Assembly: GCF_902859875.1 (NCBI RefSeq)
Contig: NZ_CADIKF010000039.1
Coordinates: forward strand, 1-64,000
DNA from: Paraburkholderia solisilvae
GTDB taxonomy: Bacteria > Pseudomonadota > Gammaproteobacteria > Burkholderiales > Burkholderiaceae
Reading direction: 5' to 3'
DNA length: 64,000 nucleotides
Numbering within the stretch: the stretch's first letter is position 1; every line of letters begins with the position of its first letter. The position numbers were made by a program, and so were the translations under genes. Under the pieces are notes generated by a model. That model was not told the DNA's origin. It saw nothing but the letters and a program-made list of their open reading frames with translations, and did not search any database. Positions 36,324 through 45,632 of the stretch are shown one piece after another.

Positions 36324-38174
36324 ATGTTGTCATCCGGGTTGCCGTTGGCTGGCGATTTCTTACGGACCGTCTGGGCGCTGTTGCGCGACCGAGGGTTCGG
36401 CGAAGCGGAGGTGCGCGCCCGCGCATGGGTCGAAGACGGCGTTTCGCCGCAAATCCACGCGGACCTGTGCGCGAGTGCGGGGCAGTTCGAGCGCGCGTAT
36501 CACAGCGCATCGGCGGCAAACGCGGAGGCCGACGCCGGTGATCGTTTTATGCGGCTCGCGCTGTTTGCCGACGCGCTGGGCCATCACGCCGCGGCTGCCG
36601 CGGCGGCTGACGAGGCGCTGGCGGCGTGCGCACCGGAACGCGCGATCGCGTGGATTGCGTGGATGATCGAGCAATGCGACGCGCCGGCCGTCGTGGTCCC
36701 GCTTTTGCGAGCGTACGGCAAGCGCGTGCCCGATGATGCGCGTGCGCTGTGGTGGCTCGCGCAGTTGCTGCCGCGCGAAGCGCGTGAAGGAGCCGGCGCG
36801 CAACAAGAGGGCGCGGGCGTTGCGCGTCGCGAGGCATTGCTGCGAGCCTATGCGCTGAACCCGGCGCTGCACCCGGAATTGCCGTTGCAGGTTGCGCTTG
36901 CGCTGCGGGAAATGCGTGATTGGGACGCGCTCGCGCACATGGCGCGCGAGGCACTGTCGCGCAACCCGGCCGATGCGGAAATGGCGTGGCAACTGAGTCA
37001 CGCGCAATGGCAATCGGGCGATGCGCGGGCGGCCGAAGCGACCATGCGCGCGGTCGACGCGGCCGCGCCCGGCAATAGCGCCGTTGCGGCCGCGATCGGC
37101 ATGTATCTGGCCGAGCAGGCTCGCTACCGCGATAGCGAAACGGCGCTGCGCGCGGCGCTCGCGCTCGACGCCGCAAATGTGGAAGCGGCCGTCGATCTCG
37201 CCGAACTCGAATTGCGGCGCGATGACTGGACCGCCGCATGGCCACGTTATGAAGTGCGGCTCGCGCGCGGCGACCGCGACGCGCGCAATATCGTGAAGGT
37301 GATCGAGCGGCACTATCGCCGCTGGCGCGGCGAACCGTTGCTGGGCAAGACGCTGCTCGTGCATAGCGAGCAGGGCAATGGCGACGACATCCAGATGGTG
37401 CGCTTTCTGCCGCGGCTTGCGGCGCAGGTGCGCGATGACGGCGGGCGCGTGGTGCTGGCCTGCCGGCGCGCGTTGCATCCGCTGTTCGCGCGGTTCGTTG
37501 ATGCGTGTATCGCGATCGAAGACGGTCTGCCCGCCGCCGCGCATTACGCGCTACCGATGATGAGCGTGCCGTTCGCGCTCGGTCTGCAGCCGGAGCAGGT
37601 GAATGGCGCGGCGTACTTGCAGGCGGACGGCGAGTTGATCGCGGCGTGGCGCGAACGTGTGCGCGCCGCGGCGGCCGCAAGCGGACGCGCCGGCGAGCGG
37701 GTGCTGCATGCGGGCCTCGTGTGGTCGGGCAGTCCGACGCATCGGCGCGATGCGCAGCGATCGATGCCGCTCGAAGCGTTGCTGCCGTTGCGTGCGTTGC
37801 AGAACGTCGTGTTCTATCCGCTGACGCCTGGCAGGGAAGTCGAAACCGAATCGCTTGCCCAACTGGGTTTCAACATCTGCAATCTGACTGCGCAATATCA
37901 GCGCGGCTTCGATGACGTCGCCGCGCATATCGAGGCGCTCGATGTGCTGGTGACCATCGATAGCGCGCCGTTGCACCTGGCCGGCGCGCTAGGCAAGCCG
38001 GTGCTGGCGATGCTCGATCATGTGTCGCATTGGTGCTGGGGCGTCGCGGAGACGCAGCGCTGGTACGACTCGCTTGAAGTGTTCCGGCAGCCGTTTGCAG
38101 GCGCGTGGGCGCCGGTGGTCGAGCGGGTCGCGGCGCGGCTGGCGCGCGGTGCCGGCTGGGCGCCGCTTGTGTGA
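36324..38174 (+). CDS. TPR protein with C-terminal glycosyltransferase-9-like domain
   Basis: This 616-residue protein has about 330 residues of Ala-rich helical repeats of the tetratricopeptide type (such as WQLSHAQWQSGDARAAEATM, AIGMYLAEQARYRDSETALR and ELELRRDDWTAAWPRYEVRL). These are followed by a GT9/heptosyltransferase-like domain with LLVHSEQGNGDDIQMVRFLP, LVWSGSPTHRRDAQRSMPL and TIDSAPLHLAGALGKPVLAM. The layout resembles TPR glycosyltransferases that modify proteins or surface glycans. There is no signal peptide. A lone gene; the sugar and acceptor are unknown. Confidence 0.85.
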   Translation: MLSSGLPLAGDFLRTVWALLRDRGFGEAEVRARAWVEDGVSPQIHADLCASAGQFERAYHSASAANAEADAGDRFMRLALFADALGHHAAAAAAADEALAACAPERAIAWIAWMIEQCDAPAVVVPLLRAYGKRVPDDARALWWLAQLLPREAREGAGAQQEGAGVARREALLRAYALNPALHPELPLQVALALREMRDWDALAHMAREALSRNPADAEMAWQLSHAQWQSGDARAAEATMRAVDAAAPGNSAVAAAIGMYLAEQARYRDSETALRAALALDAANVEAAVDLAELELRRDDWTAAWPRYEVRLARGDRDARNIVKVIERHYRRWRGEPLLGKTLLVHSEQGNGDDIQMVRFLPRLAAQVRDDGGRVVLACRRALHPLFARFVDACIAIEDGLPAAAHYALPMMSVPFALGLQPEQVNGAAYLQADGELIAAWRERVRAAAAASGRAGERVLHAGLVWSGSPTHRRDAQRSMPLEALLPLRALQNVVFYPLTPGREVETESLAQLGFNICNLTAQYQRGFDDVAAHIEALDVLVTIDSAPLHLAGALGKPVLAMLDHVSHWCWGVAETQRWYDSLEVFRQPFAGAWAPVVERVAARLARGAGWAPLV

Positions 38175-38249
38175 AGTGAACAGAAACCGTCAGGTGGCAT
38201 CCCGCCGGCGTGACTGCGCCGGTTTTCCGCGCACCCTATAATTTGGCGC

Positions 38250-39002
38250 ATGCCTATCTGTTTCGATCCCACCGACGCGCACTGGCGCGTCGCGCCACTC
38301 CCCGGCTTTTCCTGCGGCCAGAAAGACTGGCTGACCCGCGGCGGCTCGCTGACCGCGCATTTGCGCACGCTCGGTGCGGTGGCGGTGCGGGTGACCCGCG
38401 AGGCGGTCGCGTTGCCGTGGGCCGATGAGCATCGCGCACTCGGTATCGCGCCGCGCGCGCCGGTGTGGGTGCGCGAAGTCGTGTTGTCGGTGGACGGCGT
38501 GCCGTTCGTCGCGGCGCATAGCATCGCGCCGGTCGCCGCGAGCACGGGCGTCTGGCAGGCGATGCGGCGCTTGCGCACGCGGCCGCTGGCCGAACTGTTG
38601 TACAGCGATAGCGGCGTCGCGCGCTCGCCGCTGGTGAACCGGCGGCTCACCGCGCGACATCCGTTGTACACGCTTGCGGTGCGGGAAATCGACGCGCGTG
38701 ATGAAAGGCGTCCGCATGCGTTGTTTGCACGCCGTTCGGTGTTCGCGCGTCGCGGCGAGCCGTTGATGGTGACCGAATGCATGTTGCCCGCGCTGTGGGC
38801 GCATCTTGCTGCGCGGTCGGACGTGCCGGCGGCGCAGCAGCATCCGGTTCCGCGCGAGCATGGGCGGCCGCTCGAGCATACGGCGGCGGCGCGGTCGCAT
38901 CATGTCGGCACGCATGGCGGGCGTGACACCTCACGTGATACTTCGCGCGACACCCCTGCAAGCCGTGCGGGCGATCGTCCCGCCAGCGGGGCAAAACGCT
39001 GA
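38250..39002 (+). CDS. ubiC: Chorismate--pyruvate lyase (UbiC)
   Basis: This 250-residue enzyme removes pyruvate from chorismate to give 4-hydroxybenzoate, the first ubiquinone-ring precursor. The family marks are [20 protein letters not shown] (catalytic Arg), the [10 protein letters not shown] segment, and [21 protein letters not shown] (catalytic Glu near the C-terminus). After about residue 195 comes a low-complexity tail with [14 protein letters not shown], absent from E. coli UbiC and probably disordered. The stop overlaps the next ATG by one base. ubiA is not adjacent, unlike in E. coli. Confidence 0.9.
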   Translation: MPICFDPTDAHWRVAPLPGFSCGQKDWLTRGGSLTAHLRTLGAVAVRVTREAVALPWADEHRALGIAPRAPVWVREVVLSVDGVPFVAAHSIAPVAASTGVWQAMRRLRTRPLAELLYSDSGVARSPLVNRRLTARHPLYTLAVREIDARDERRPHALFARRSVFARRGEPLMVTECMLPALWAHLAARSDVPAAQQHPVPREHGRPLEHTAAARSHHVGTHGGRDTSRDTSRDTPASRAGDRPASGAKR

Positions 39003-39478
39003 TGCTGCGCGGGTTCCCTCCGGTCATCGCGGCTCATACGCATACGCTCATTCTCGGCAGTTTTCCGGGCGAAGCATCGCTTGCGGCGGGACAGTACTAC
39101 GCGCACCCGCGTAATCAGTTCTGGCGGCTCCTCGGTGCGGTGATCGGAGAACCGTTGCTGCACGAATCGCCGTATGACGAACGATTGATTCGCGTGTTGT
39201 CGCATGGCATCGGCATCTGGGATGTGCTCGATGCGTGTCATCGCGAAGGCAGTCTCGATTCGGCGATCCGCCATGCGCAGCCGAACGATTTCGATTCGCT
39301 GCGCGAGCACGCGCCGGAGCTCAGGAAGGTGTGCTTCAACGGGAAGACCTCGGGACGGTTTGCGCCGGTCATTGCGGCGGCAGGGTATGACACGCTCGTG
39401 CTGCCGTCGTCGAGTCCGGCGAATGCGACGTTGTCGTTTGAGAAGAAGCGGGTGCTTTGGCAACAACTGCTTGATTGA
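39002..39478 (+). CDS. DNA-deoxyinosine/hypoxanthine glycosylase (UDG superfamily)
   Basis: This 158-residue enzyme has the uracil-DNA-glycosylase fold with LILGSFPGEASLAAGQYYAHPRNQFW cut into its motifs: LGSFPGE (motif A) and YAHPRNQFW. LPSSSPANATLSFEKK is the C-terminal motif. Members of this family-6 group remove hypoxanthine or related deaminated bases from DNA. Translation is probably coupled to ubiC (TGATG overlap). No other repair gene is nearby. Confidence 0.88.
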   Translation: MLRGFPPVIAAHTHTLILGSFPGEASLAAGQYYAHPRNQFWRLLGAVIGEPLLHESPYDERLIRVLSHGIGIWDVLDACHREGSLDSAIRHAQPNDFDSLREHAPELRKVCFNGKTSGRFAPVIAAAGYDTLVLPSSSPANATLSFEKKRVLWQQLLD

Positions 39479-39613
39479 TGTTTTTGTTGAGCGAAGGATT
39501 AGACGCTAGTCTGATGTTGCATGGGGCCGCTTCGCTTATCGCATTCGCCCCTCCCACCAATGCTATCCTCTCGTTCGCCCCAACCCCCGCGCGTTCCCGC
39601 GCAATACAGGTAA

Positions 39614-40537
39614 ATGACGAAACTGATCAAACGCGCCTCGGCCGAAGCGCGCGCCTTCCGCCACGACCGTGACGACGCAGCACAGGCGTCGCGGCAAAAG
39701 CTGCATCGCAAGAACCGCCACGCGACGTCCGACACCGACGACTATCTCGACGCCGCGCCGCAAATCGACGCCCCGCGCAAACCGCGCTTCGCCCCCGTCA
39801 CATTCTCGGAAGAGGGCGGCGTGCGCTACCTGCACTTCGGCACCGAATGGGTTCAGGGCGCGATGCGTCTGCGCAAGCCCGATCACATCGAACTCGAATA
39901 CGCGCAACAAATGATGGCCTGGCTGTTGTTTCTCGAAACCCCGAAGCGCATCGTGCAACTGGGTCTCGGCTCGGCATCGCTCACCAAGTTTGCGCATCGC
40001 TACCTCAAGCGCGCGAAAGTCGAAGCCGTCGAACTGAACCCCGCGGTGGTCATCGCGGCCCGCACGATGTTCGAGTTGCCGGCCGACAACGCGCGCCTTT
40101 CCGTGCGCGAAGCCGATGCATGGGACTTCGTCAACGATCGCGCGAATCACGGCACGATCGGCGTGATGCAAATCGACGTCTACGATGCCACCGCACGCGG
40201 CCCGGTGCTCGATAGCGTCGCCTTCTATCGCGCAGTGCGCGCGTGCCTCACGCACGCAGGCATCGCGACGGTCAACCTGTTCGGCGACCATCCAAGCTTC
40301 GTGCGCAACATGAAGCGCCTGAACGAAGCGTTCGACGGCCGCGTCGTCGCGCTGCCCGAAGTGCACGAGGGCAACCGCATTGCCATCGCGTTCTCGGGAC
40401 CGTCGCTGCACGTGTCGTTTGCGATGCTGCAGCAGCGCGCGAAGCTGATCGAAAAGTCTCTCGGCCTGCCAGCCCGCGAGTGGCTGAAAGGACTGCAAGC
40501 CTCGACTGGGCAGAACGGCACAGCGTTCACCATCTGA
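39614..40537 (+). CDS. Spermidine-synthase-like methyltransferase-fold protein
   Basis: This 307-residue protein has a basic, polar N-terminal region (about 60 residues), then a Rossmann fold with VQLGLGSASLTKFAHRYL and KVEAVELNPAVVIAARTMF, the S-adenosylmethionine/decarboxy-SAM pocket of the spermidine synthase family. MQIDVYDATARGPVLDSVAFY takes the place of the usual catalytic-Asp segment, so true aminopropyl transfer is not certain. It is more likely a family relative than a proven SpeE. No speD is adjacent. A long interrupted hairpin follows the stop. Confidence 0.82.
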   Translation: MTKLIKRASAEARAFRHDRDDAAQASRQKLHRKNRHATSDTDDYLDAAPQIDAPRKPRFAPVTFSEEGGVRYLHFGTEWVQGAMRLRKPDHIELEYAQQMMAWLLFLETPKRIVQLGLGSASLTKFAHRYLKRAKVEAVELNPAVVIAARTMFELPADNARLSVREADAWDFVNDRANHGTIGVMQIDVYDATARGPVLDSVAFYRAVRACLTHAGIATVNLFGDHPSFVRNMKRLNEAFDGRVVALPEVHEGNRIAIAFSGPSLHVSFAMLQQRAKLIEKSLGLPAREWLKGLQASTGQNGTAFTI

Positions 40538-40553
40538 CCGCTCGACGCAAGGC

Positions 40554-40601
40554 TCGCAGACGCGCCGGGCACACGCGGTAACGTGCCTGGTTCGTCTGCG
40601 A
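40554..40601 (+). terminator. Large interrupted hairpin after the SpeE-like gene
   Basis: TCGCAGACG (40554-40562) pairs with CGTCTGCGA (40593-40601), and inside it CCGGGCAC (40565-40572) nearly pairs with GTGCCTGG (40583-40590). No T tract follows, so termination is only likely. Confidence 0.5.
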
Positions 40602-40809
40602 CGCGCCCCGCGCATGCGTCTCACCTGAGCGTTGCCTTGTCGATATGCCGTTCAGTGCTTCGGGTCCGCCCGGCTTGACCGGTCATTCAACGCTCCTATA
40701 CTCTTTCGAGGCTTTCGGAGCGCCCGCGGCCGGCCGCACATGGCCGCTTCTAGCTGGGCATCGCCCGTCGAACACGGGCCACATTACAAATTCAAAAAGA
40801 GGAGACGTC

Positions 40810-41079
40810 ATGGCTCACGACGCCGACCCCAACGCCAGCGCGACCATCAACAAGTCCAGCAAGCGCTGGCTATGGCTATTGTTGCTGCCCTGGATCGCGA
40901 TGATCTGGGTGCCGTCCTATAACAGGGTCGAGCCGCAGCTGTTCGATTTCCCGTTCTTCTATTGGTACCAGTTGCTGTGGGTATTGATCAGCGCCGTCAT
41001 CACGGCGCTCGTCTACTTCAAGACGAAGACGAAATCAAAAACAAAAACGAAATCGCATCCGCAAGGGGGCGCACGATGA
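40810..41079 (+). CDS. DUF3311 small membrane protein
   Basis: This 89-residue protein has two helices, WLWLLLLPWIAMIWVPSYNR and FYWYQLLWVLISAVITALVYF, in the DUF3311 pattern PSYNRVEPQLFDFPFFYWYQ. A charged repeat KTKTKSKTKTKS ends it. GAGGAG precedes the ATG. Its stop overlaps the start of the sodium:solute symporter by four bases (ATGA). DUF3311 proteins regularly accompany such symporters and are thought to be accessory subunits. Confidence 0.93.
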   Translation: MAHDADPNASATINKSSKRWLWLLLLPWIAMIWVPSYNRVEPQLFDFPFFYWYQLLWVLISAVITALVYFKTKTKSKTKTKSHPQGGAR

Positions 41080-42626
41080 ACGCCATCGCCACCTTTGTCT
41101 TCGTGCTGTTTTTTATCGGCGTCACCATTCTGGGTTTTATCGCCGCGCACTGGCGCCGCGGCGATCTCGCGCATCTCGAAGAGTGGGGTCTGGGCGGCCG
41201 GCGCTTCGGCACCATCGTCACGTGGTTTCTGCTCGGCGGCGACCTGTACACCGCCTACACATTCGTCGCGGTGCCGGCGCTCGTATTCGGCGCCGGTGCG
41301 ACCGGCTTCTTTGCGTTGCCGTACACGATCCTGATCTACCCGTTCGCGTTCGTCGTGTTTCCGAAGCTGTGGACCATCGCGAAGCGTCACGGCTACGTCA
41401 CATCCGCCGACTTTATCCATGCGCGCTATGGCAGCCGCATGCTCGCGCTTGCGATCGCGCTCACCGGCATCGTCGCGACGATGCCGTATATCGCGCTGCA
41501 ACTGGTCGGTATCGAAGTGGTGATCGGCGCGCTCGGTTTCGATACGACAGGCTTTGTCGGCGACCTGCCGCTTATCATCGCGTTCGCGATTCTGGCCGCG
41601 TATACGTACACATCGGGTCTGCGCGCGCCGGCGATGATCGCGGTCGTCAAGGACGTGCTGATCTACGTCACGATCGGCGCGGCGATCATCTGGATTCCGC
41701 CGCAACTCGGCGGCTTCGGCCATATCTTCAGCGCCGTGCCGCCTGCGAAGCTGCTGCTGAAGGCGCCGGACGTGTCGAGCCTGAACGGCTACAGCGCGTA
41801 TGCGACGCTCGCGGTCGGCTCCGCGCTCGCGCTGTTCCTCTATCCGCACTCGGTGACCGCGATCCTGTCGTCGTCGTCCGGCAATACGATTCGCCGCAAT
41901 ATGGCGATGCTGCCCGCGTACTCGCTGGTGCTGGGCCTGCTCGCGCTGCTCGGCTTCATGGCGCTTGCGGCTGGCGTGAAGGACATGCCCGAGTTCGCGC
42001 CGTACTTCCAGGCATTCGGCCCGAACTTCGCGGTGCCGGCGCTGTTCCTGCACTTCTTCCCGTCGTGGTTCGTCGGCGTCGCGTTCGCGGCAATCGGCAT
42101 CGGCGCTCTGGTGCCGGCCGCGATCATGTCGATCGCGGCAGCCAACCTGTACACGCGCAACATCCATAAGGAGTTCGTGAATCGCAATATGACGCACGAG
42201 CAGGAGACGAACATCGCGAAGCTGGTGTCGCTGATCGTCAAGGTCGGCGCGGTCGCGTTCATTCTCGGTTTGCCGCTCACGTACGCGATTCAGTTGCAGC
42301 TGCTGGGCGGCATCTGGATCATCCAGACGTTGCCCGCAATCGTGCTCGGCCTCTATACACGTATGCTCGACTATCGCGGGCTGTTGCTAGGCTGGGCGGT
42401 GGGTATCGCGACCGGCACATGGATGGCCGTATCGTTGAAGCTGGCCGGCTCGATCTACACGATTCATATTGGCGGGTACGCCATTCCGGGCTACGCGGCC
42501 GTGTGGTCGCTGGTCGTGAACCTCGTCGTGGCGGTGGTGGTGAGCTGGCTCGTGCGCGTGACCGGCATGAAGCACGCGGAAGACCGCACGCGGCCGGAAG
42601 ACTATCTTGACCCGGTCGAGGGTTAG
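41076..42626 (+). CDS. Sodium:solute symporter (SSS family)
   Basis: This 516-residue inner-membrane transporter has about 13 helices of the SSS fold. Typical pieces are GLGGRRFGTIVTWFLLGGDLY, IHARYGSRMLALAIALTGIV, LYPHSVTAILSSSSGNTIRR and the Na-binding helix around AFAAIGIGALVPAAIMSIAAAN. The pairing with DUF3311 and the sequence style fit the monocarboxylate/pyruvate/acetate-type (MctP-like) branch, which is an inference. Translation is coupled to the DUF3311 gene. A strong terminator follows. Confidence 0.93.
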   Translation: MNAIATFVFVLFFIGVTILGFIAAHWRRGDLAHLEEWGLGGRRFGTIVTWFLLGGDLYTAYTFVAVPALVFGAGATGFFALPYTILIYPFAFVVFPKLWTIAKRHGYVTSADFIHARYGSRMLALAIALTGIVATMPYIALQLVGIEVVIGALGFDTTGFVGDLPLIIAFAILAAYTYTSGLRAPAMIAVVKDVLIYVTIGAAIIWIPPQLGGFGHIFSAVPPAKLLLKAPDVSSLNGYSAYATLAVGSALALFLYPHSVTAILSSSSGNTIRRNMAMLPAYSLVLGLLALLGFMALAAGVKDMPEFAPYFQAFGPNFAVPALFLHFFPSWFVGVAFAAIGIGALVPAAIMSIAAANLYTRNIHKEFVNRNMTHEQETNIAKLVSLIVKVGAVAFILGLPLTYAIQLQLLGGIWIIQTLPAIVLGLYTRMLDYRGLLLGWAVGIATGTWMAVSLKLAGSIYTIHIGGYAIPGYAAVWSLVVNLVVAVVVSWLVRVTGMKHAEDRTRPEDYLDPVEG

Positions 42627-42672
42627 CAGCGCGGCAGATCGAATCCGCCTTACCTTGAATCCGAAGTACCCG

Positions 42673-42709
42673 AAGCCCGCAGCAAGCGCATGCGGGCTTT
42701 TTATTTTTA
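42673..42709 (+). terminator. Rho-independent terminator of the symporter operon
   Basis: AAGCCCGCA (42673-42681) pairs with TGCGGGCTT (42691-42699) around nine loop bases, followed by TTTTTATTTTT. Confidence 0.92.
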
Positions 42710-42827
42710 TCGTGACGCGATCGTCACGAGCGATCCGCGCGCCTGACGGCTTCTGGAACATCAGCCGACACAAAGCCTACGTTTCAATTTCATTCGCCCA
42801 TCATTTCTCACAGTTTGAAGCATTTGC

Positions 42828-42855
42828 TAAAGAAGTCTCTTCTATGCGCCGTAAA
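42828..42855 (+). promoter_or_regulatory. Candidate sigma-28 (FliA) promoter of the chemoreceptor
   Basis: TAAA (42828-42831), a 16-bp spacer, then GCCGTAAA (42848-42855) resembles the flagellar sigma consensus TAAA-N15-GCCGATAA, 45 bp before the chemoreceptor start. Chemoreceptors are usually FliA-dependent. Confidence 0.5.
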
Positions 42856-42899
42856 TAGAAGCATCGCAGAAATACATATAAAGCTTCGGGGTTTAGCAC

Positions 42900-44714
42900 A
42901 TGCATGTTTCGATCAAATCGCGTCTCGCGCTGGCGTTGGGGCTGCTTTCCATATTGCTGCTCGTGATCGGCGCACTGGGTATCGCGGGGATGACCAGCAG
43001 CAACGATGCCAACCGCGAGACGTACAGCGACGATCTGCCGAGCGCGACGTACATTGGCGACGCGGAGATCAGCTTGCAGCGCGAGCGTTCCGCGCTGTTC
43101 CGTGCGGCGCTGAATCCGGCCGCGCCGGATCTGCGCGACATCGTCAGCCACTCGCGCGACTATCGCACCGAAGCGCGCGCCGCGCTCGACAACTACATGA
43201 AGCTGCCGCGCATGTCTGACGAAGATCAGTTGGCGCGCGATTTGTTGCAGCGGCGCACTGCGATGGACGAAGGGCTCGACGCGTTCGGCAATGCCCTGCT
43301 CGGCGGCGACACCGGACAGATCATGAAGGCGGCGCTGACGAACAACGATCTGTATGCCACGTATCACGATGCGAGCGCGAAGCTGAGGGCATATCAGTAC
43401 TCGTCGGCGAAGGAAAGCTTCAACGCGCAAGAGCATACGTTTGCGCTGTTCCGGATCATCACGATGGTTGCGATGGTGTTCGGCGTGATCTCCGCGATCG
43501 GCAGCTTCGCGAGCCTGCGCGGCGCGATTTCGCGTCCGCTTGCCGACGCGCTGTCGCATTTCGAGCGGATCGCGCAAGGCGATCTGACACGCTCGATTCA
43601 CGTGAAGTCGCGCGACGAAATGGGCCAGCTGTTGCAAGGCATCGCAAACATGCAGGAGCGTCTGTTGCAGACCGTGCGCAACATGCGCGGCGGCAGCGAG
43701 GCGATCGCCACCGCGACGCGGCAGATGGCGGCCGGCAACGCGGATCTGTCCGCGCGCACCGAACAGCAGGCCGCGTCGCTGCAGGAAACGGCGGCGAGCA
43801 TGGAAGAGCTGACATCGACGGTCAAGCACAACGCGGACAACGCGCAGCAGGCGAGCCAGCTCGCCGCGACCGCGCGGCACGTGACGCTGGAGGGCAATCA
43901 GATCATCGGCCAGGTGGTCGACACGATGACCGGCATCGGCGACAGCTCCGGCAAGATCGCCGAGATCACCAGCATCATCGAAGGCATTGCGTTCCAGACG
44001 AATATCCTTGCGCTGAACGCGGCGGTCGAAGCGGCGCGCGCCGGCGAAAACGGCCGAGGCTTCGCGGTGGTCGCCGCGGAAGTGCGCTCGCTGGCGCAGC
44101 GTTCGAGCTCGGCCGCCAAGGAGATCAAGGATCTGATCGGCACCTCGGTGGACCGGGTGCGCAGCGGCACTGAGCTCGTCGCGCGCGCGGGCAGCACGAT
44201 GGAGCAGATCAGCCAGTCGATCGAGCGCGTGCACGATATCGTCGGCGAGATCTCGGCCGCGTCGCTTGAACAGAGCCGCGGTATCGAACAGGTCAATCAG
44301 GCCGTCTCGCAGATGGACCACGTGACGCAGCAGAATGCCGCGCTCGTCGAAGAGGCGGCCGCGGCGGCCACGTCGCTCGAAGAGCAGGCAGGTCATCTGC
44401 GCGCGGCGGTCGTGAGCTTCAAGGTCGAGCAGGGCGGCACGGCGGCGCTGGCGGTGCAACGCGTCGCGCGTCCCGCTGCTACTGCTGCTGTGGCGCCGGC
44501 TCGTGCGGCAAGCACGGTGCCGGCGGGTTCGGCCCCGGCTGCCGCTTCGTCCGTGCGCGCGGCGCGCCGCGTGGCTCCGTCCACGGTCCGCGCTTCCGTT
44601 GAACCCGCTGAAGCCGCGCCGACAGCCACGCCTGCGGCTGCCGCGGAATCCGCCGCGCCGCAGCCTGTCGCGAGCAAGCCGGTCAAGGCCGGCGACGACT
44701 GGACCACCTTCTAG
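42900..44714 (+). CDS. Methyl-accepting chemotaxis protein (Tar type)
   Basis: This 604-residue receptor has TM1 (about 8-30), a periplasmic four-helix-bundle ligand domain (31-181), TM2 (182-204), HAMP, and the long signalling coiled coil. The highly conserved tip GIAFQTNILALNAAVEAARAG, followed by RGFAVVAAEVR, binds CheW and CheA. A Pro/Ala-rich linker of about 80 residues leads to the C-terminal DWTTF, a variant of the NWETF tether for CheR/CheB. The ligand is unknown; the sugar-acid dehydrogenase genes follow on the same strand. A FliA-like promoter precedes it. Confidence 0.96.
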   Translation: MHVSIKSRLALALGLLSILLLVIGALGIAGMTSSNDANRETYSDDLPSATYIGDAEISLQRERSALFRAALNPAAPDLRDIVSHSRDYRTEARAALDNYMKLPRMSDEDQLARDLLQRRTAMDEGLDAFGNALLGGDTGQIMKAALTNNDLYATYHDASAKLRAYQYSSAKESFNAQEHTFALFRIITMVAMVFGVISAIGSFASLRGAISRPLADALSHFERIAQGDLTRSIHVKSRDEMGQLLQGIANMQERLLQTVRNMRGGSEAIATATRQMAAGNADLSARTEQQAASLQETAASMEELTSTVKHNADNAQQASQLAATARHVTLEGNQIIGQVVDTMTGIGDSSGKIAEITSIIEGIAFQTNILALNAAVEAARAGENGRGFAVVAAEVRSLAQRSSSAAKEIKDLIGTSVDRVRSGTELVARAGSTMEQISQSIERVHDIVGEISAASLEQSRGIEQVNQAVSQMDHVTQQNAALVEEAAAAATSLEEQAGHLRAAVVSFKVEQGGTAALAVQRVARPAATAAVAPARAASTVPAGSAPAAASSVRAARRVAPSTVRASVEPAEAAPTATPAAAAESAAPQPVASKPVKAGDDWTTF

Positions 44715-44828
44715 CCGTACCCTCGGCGCGGCTGTATCCGCGCGACGCGCGCTGCGATCCAGCGCGTGCTGCGCGCTTCTTCGCGGCGCTTCATGTGACG
44801 CGCCTCATTCGAACAACACGCATCGGCC

Positions 44829-44845
44829 ACGCACCGGTGCGTTTT
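44829..44845 (+). terminator. Weak terminator after the chemoreceptor gene
   Basis: ACGCACCGGTGCGT (44829-44842) folds on itself and is followed by TTT before the next operon. Confidence 0.4.
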
Positions 44846-44874
44846 CCCTGTCTATTGACGAACCCCGTTCCCCG

Positions 44875-45630
44875 ATGAAAAACGACGACCAGCCACGCAG
44901 AAAGTTTCTGCGCCAGGTATTCACGATTCTTCCCGCCACGGCCATTGCGCCGGTGATCGTCACGCAAGAAGGCTGCACCCCGTCGCACGCGACGGACAAC
45001 GCGAGCGCCACGGCCCCGGCTGCCACAGCCACGGCCACCGCCGCCGCCGCGAAGTACTCGCCGATCTTTTTCACTGCCGCGGAGTGGGACTTCGTGCATG
45101 CGGCGGTCGACGAACTGATTCCCGCGGATCACACCGGCGCGGGCGCACTCGAAGCCGGCGTGCCGGAATTTATCGACCGGCAGATGGAGACGCCGTACGG
45201 TCATGGCCGGCTCTGGTATATGCAAGGCCCGTTTCATCCGGAGGCGGTGCCCGAACTCGGTTATCAGCTGGGTCTCGTGCCGCGCGATATCTACCGGCAT
45301 GGCATCGAAGCGTGCAACGCGGCGTGCGTGCGCGATCACGGCAAGGTGTTTGCCGAGCTGTCGCGCGACACGCGCGTGCAGGTGCTCGAGCAACTCGAAG
45401 CGGGCAAGCTGCAACTGGACGCGGTACCGCCGAAGCTCTTCTTCAACACGCTGCTGAAGAACACCAAAGAGGGTTACTTCGCCGATCCGATGTATGGCGG
45501 CAACAAGGGCATGTCCGGCTGGAAGATGATCGGTTTTCCCGGCGCTCGCGCGGACTACGCGGACTGGATCGATCAGCCGGGCGCGAAATACCCGCTCGGT
45601 CCGGTGTCGATTCTCGGAGAGCAGGCATAA
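44875..45630 (+). CDS. Gluconate 2-dehydrogenase subunit 3 (Tat-exported small subunit)
   Basis: This 251-residue protein begins PRRKFLRQVFTILPATAIAP, a twin-arginine signal, so it exports folded to the periplasm, probably carrying the large subunit with it. An Ala/Thr-rich linker (about 40-60) follows. The body matches the gluconate 2-dehydrogenase subunit 3 family: FFTAAEWDFVHAAVDELIPAD, GVPEFIDRQMETPYGHG, LLKNTKEGYFADPMYGGNKG and GWKMIGFPGARADY. It is the first of three genes (small, flavin, cytochrome) for a periplasm-facing sugar-acid or polyol dehydrogenase. The flavin gene starts two bases after its stop. Confidence 0.94.
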   Translation: MKNDDQPRRKFLRQVFTILPATAIAPVIVTQEGCTPSHATDNASATAPAATATATAAAAKYSPIFFTAAEWDFVHAAVDELIPADHTGAGALEAGVPEFIDRQMETPYGHGRLWYMQGPFHPEAVPELGYQLGLVPRDIYRHGIEACNAACVRDHGKVFAELSRDTRVQVLEQLEAGKLQLDAVPPKLFFNTLLKNTKEGYFADPMYGGNKGMSGWKMIGFPGARADYADWIDQPGAKYPLGPVSILGEQA

Positions 45631-45632
45631 CG

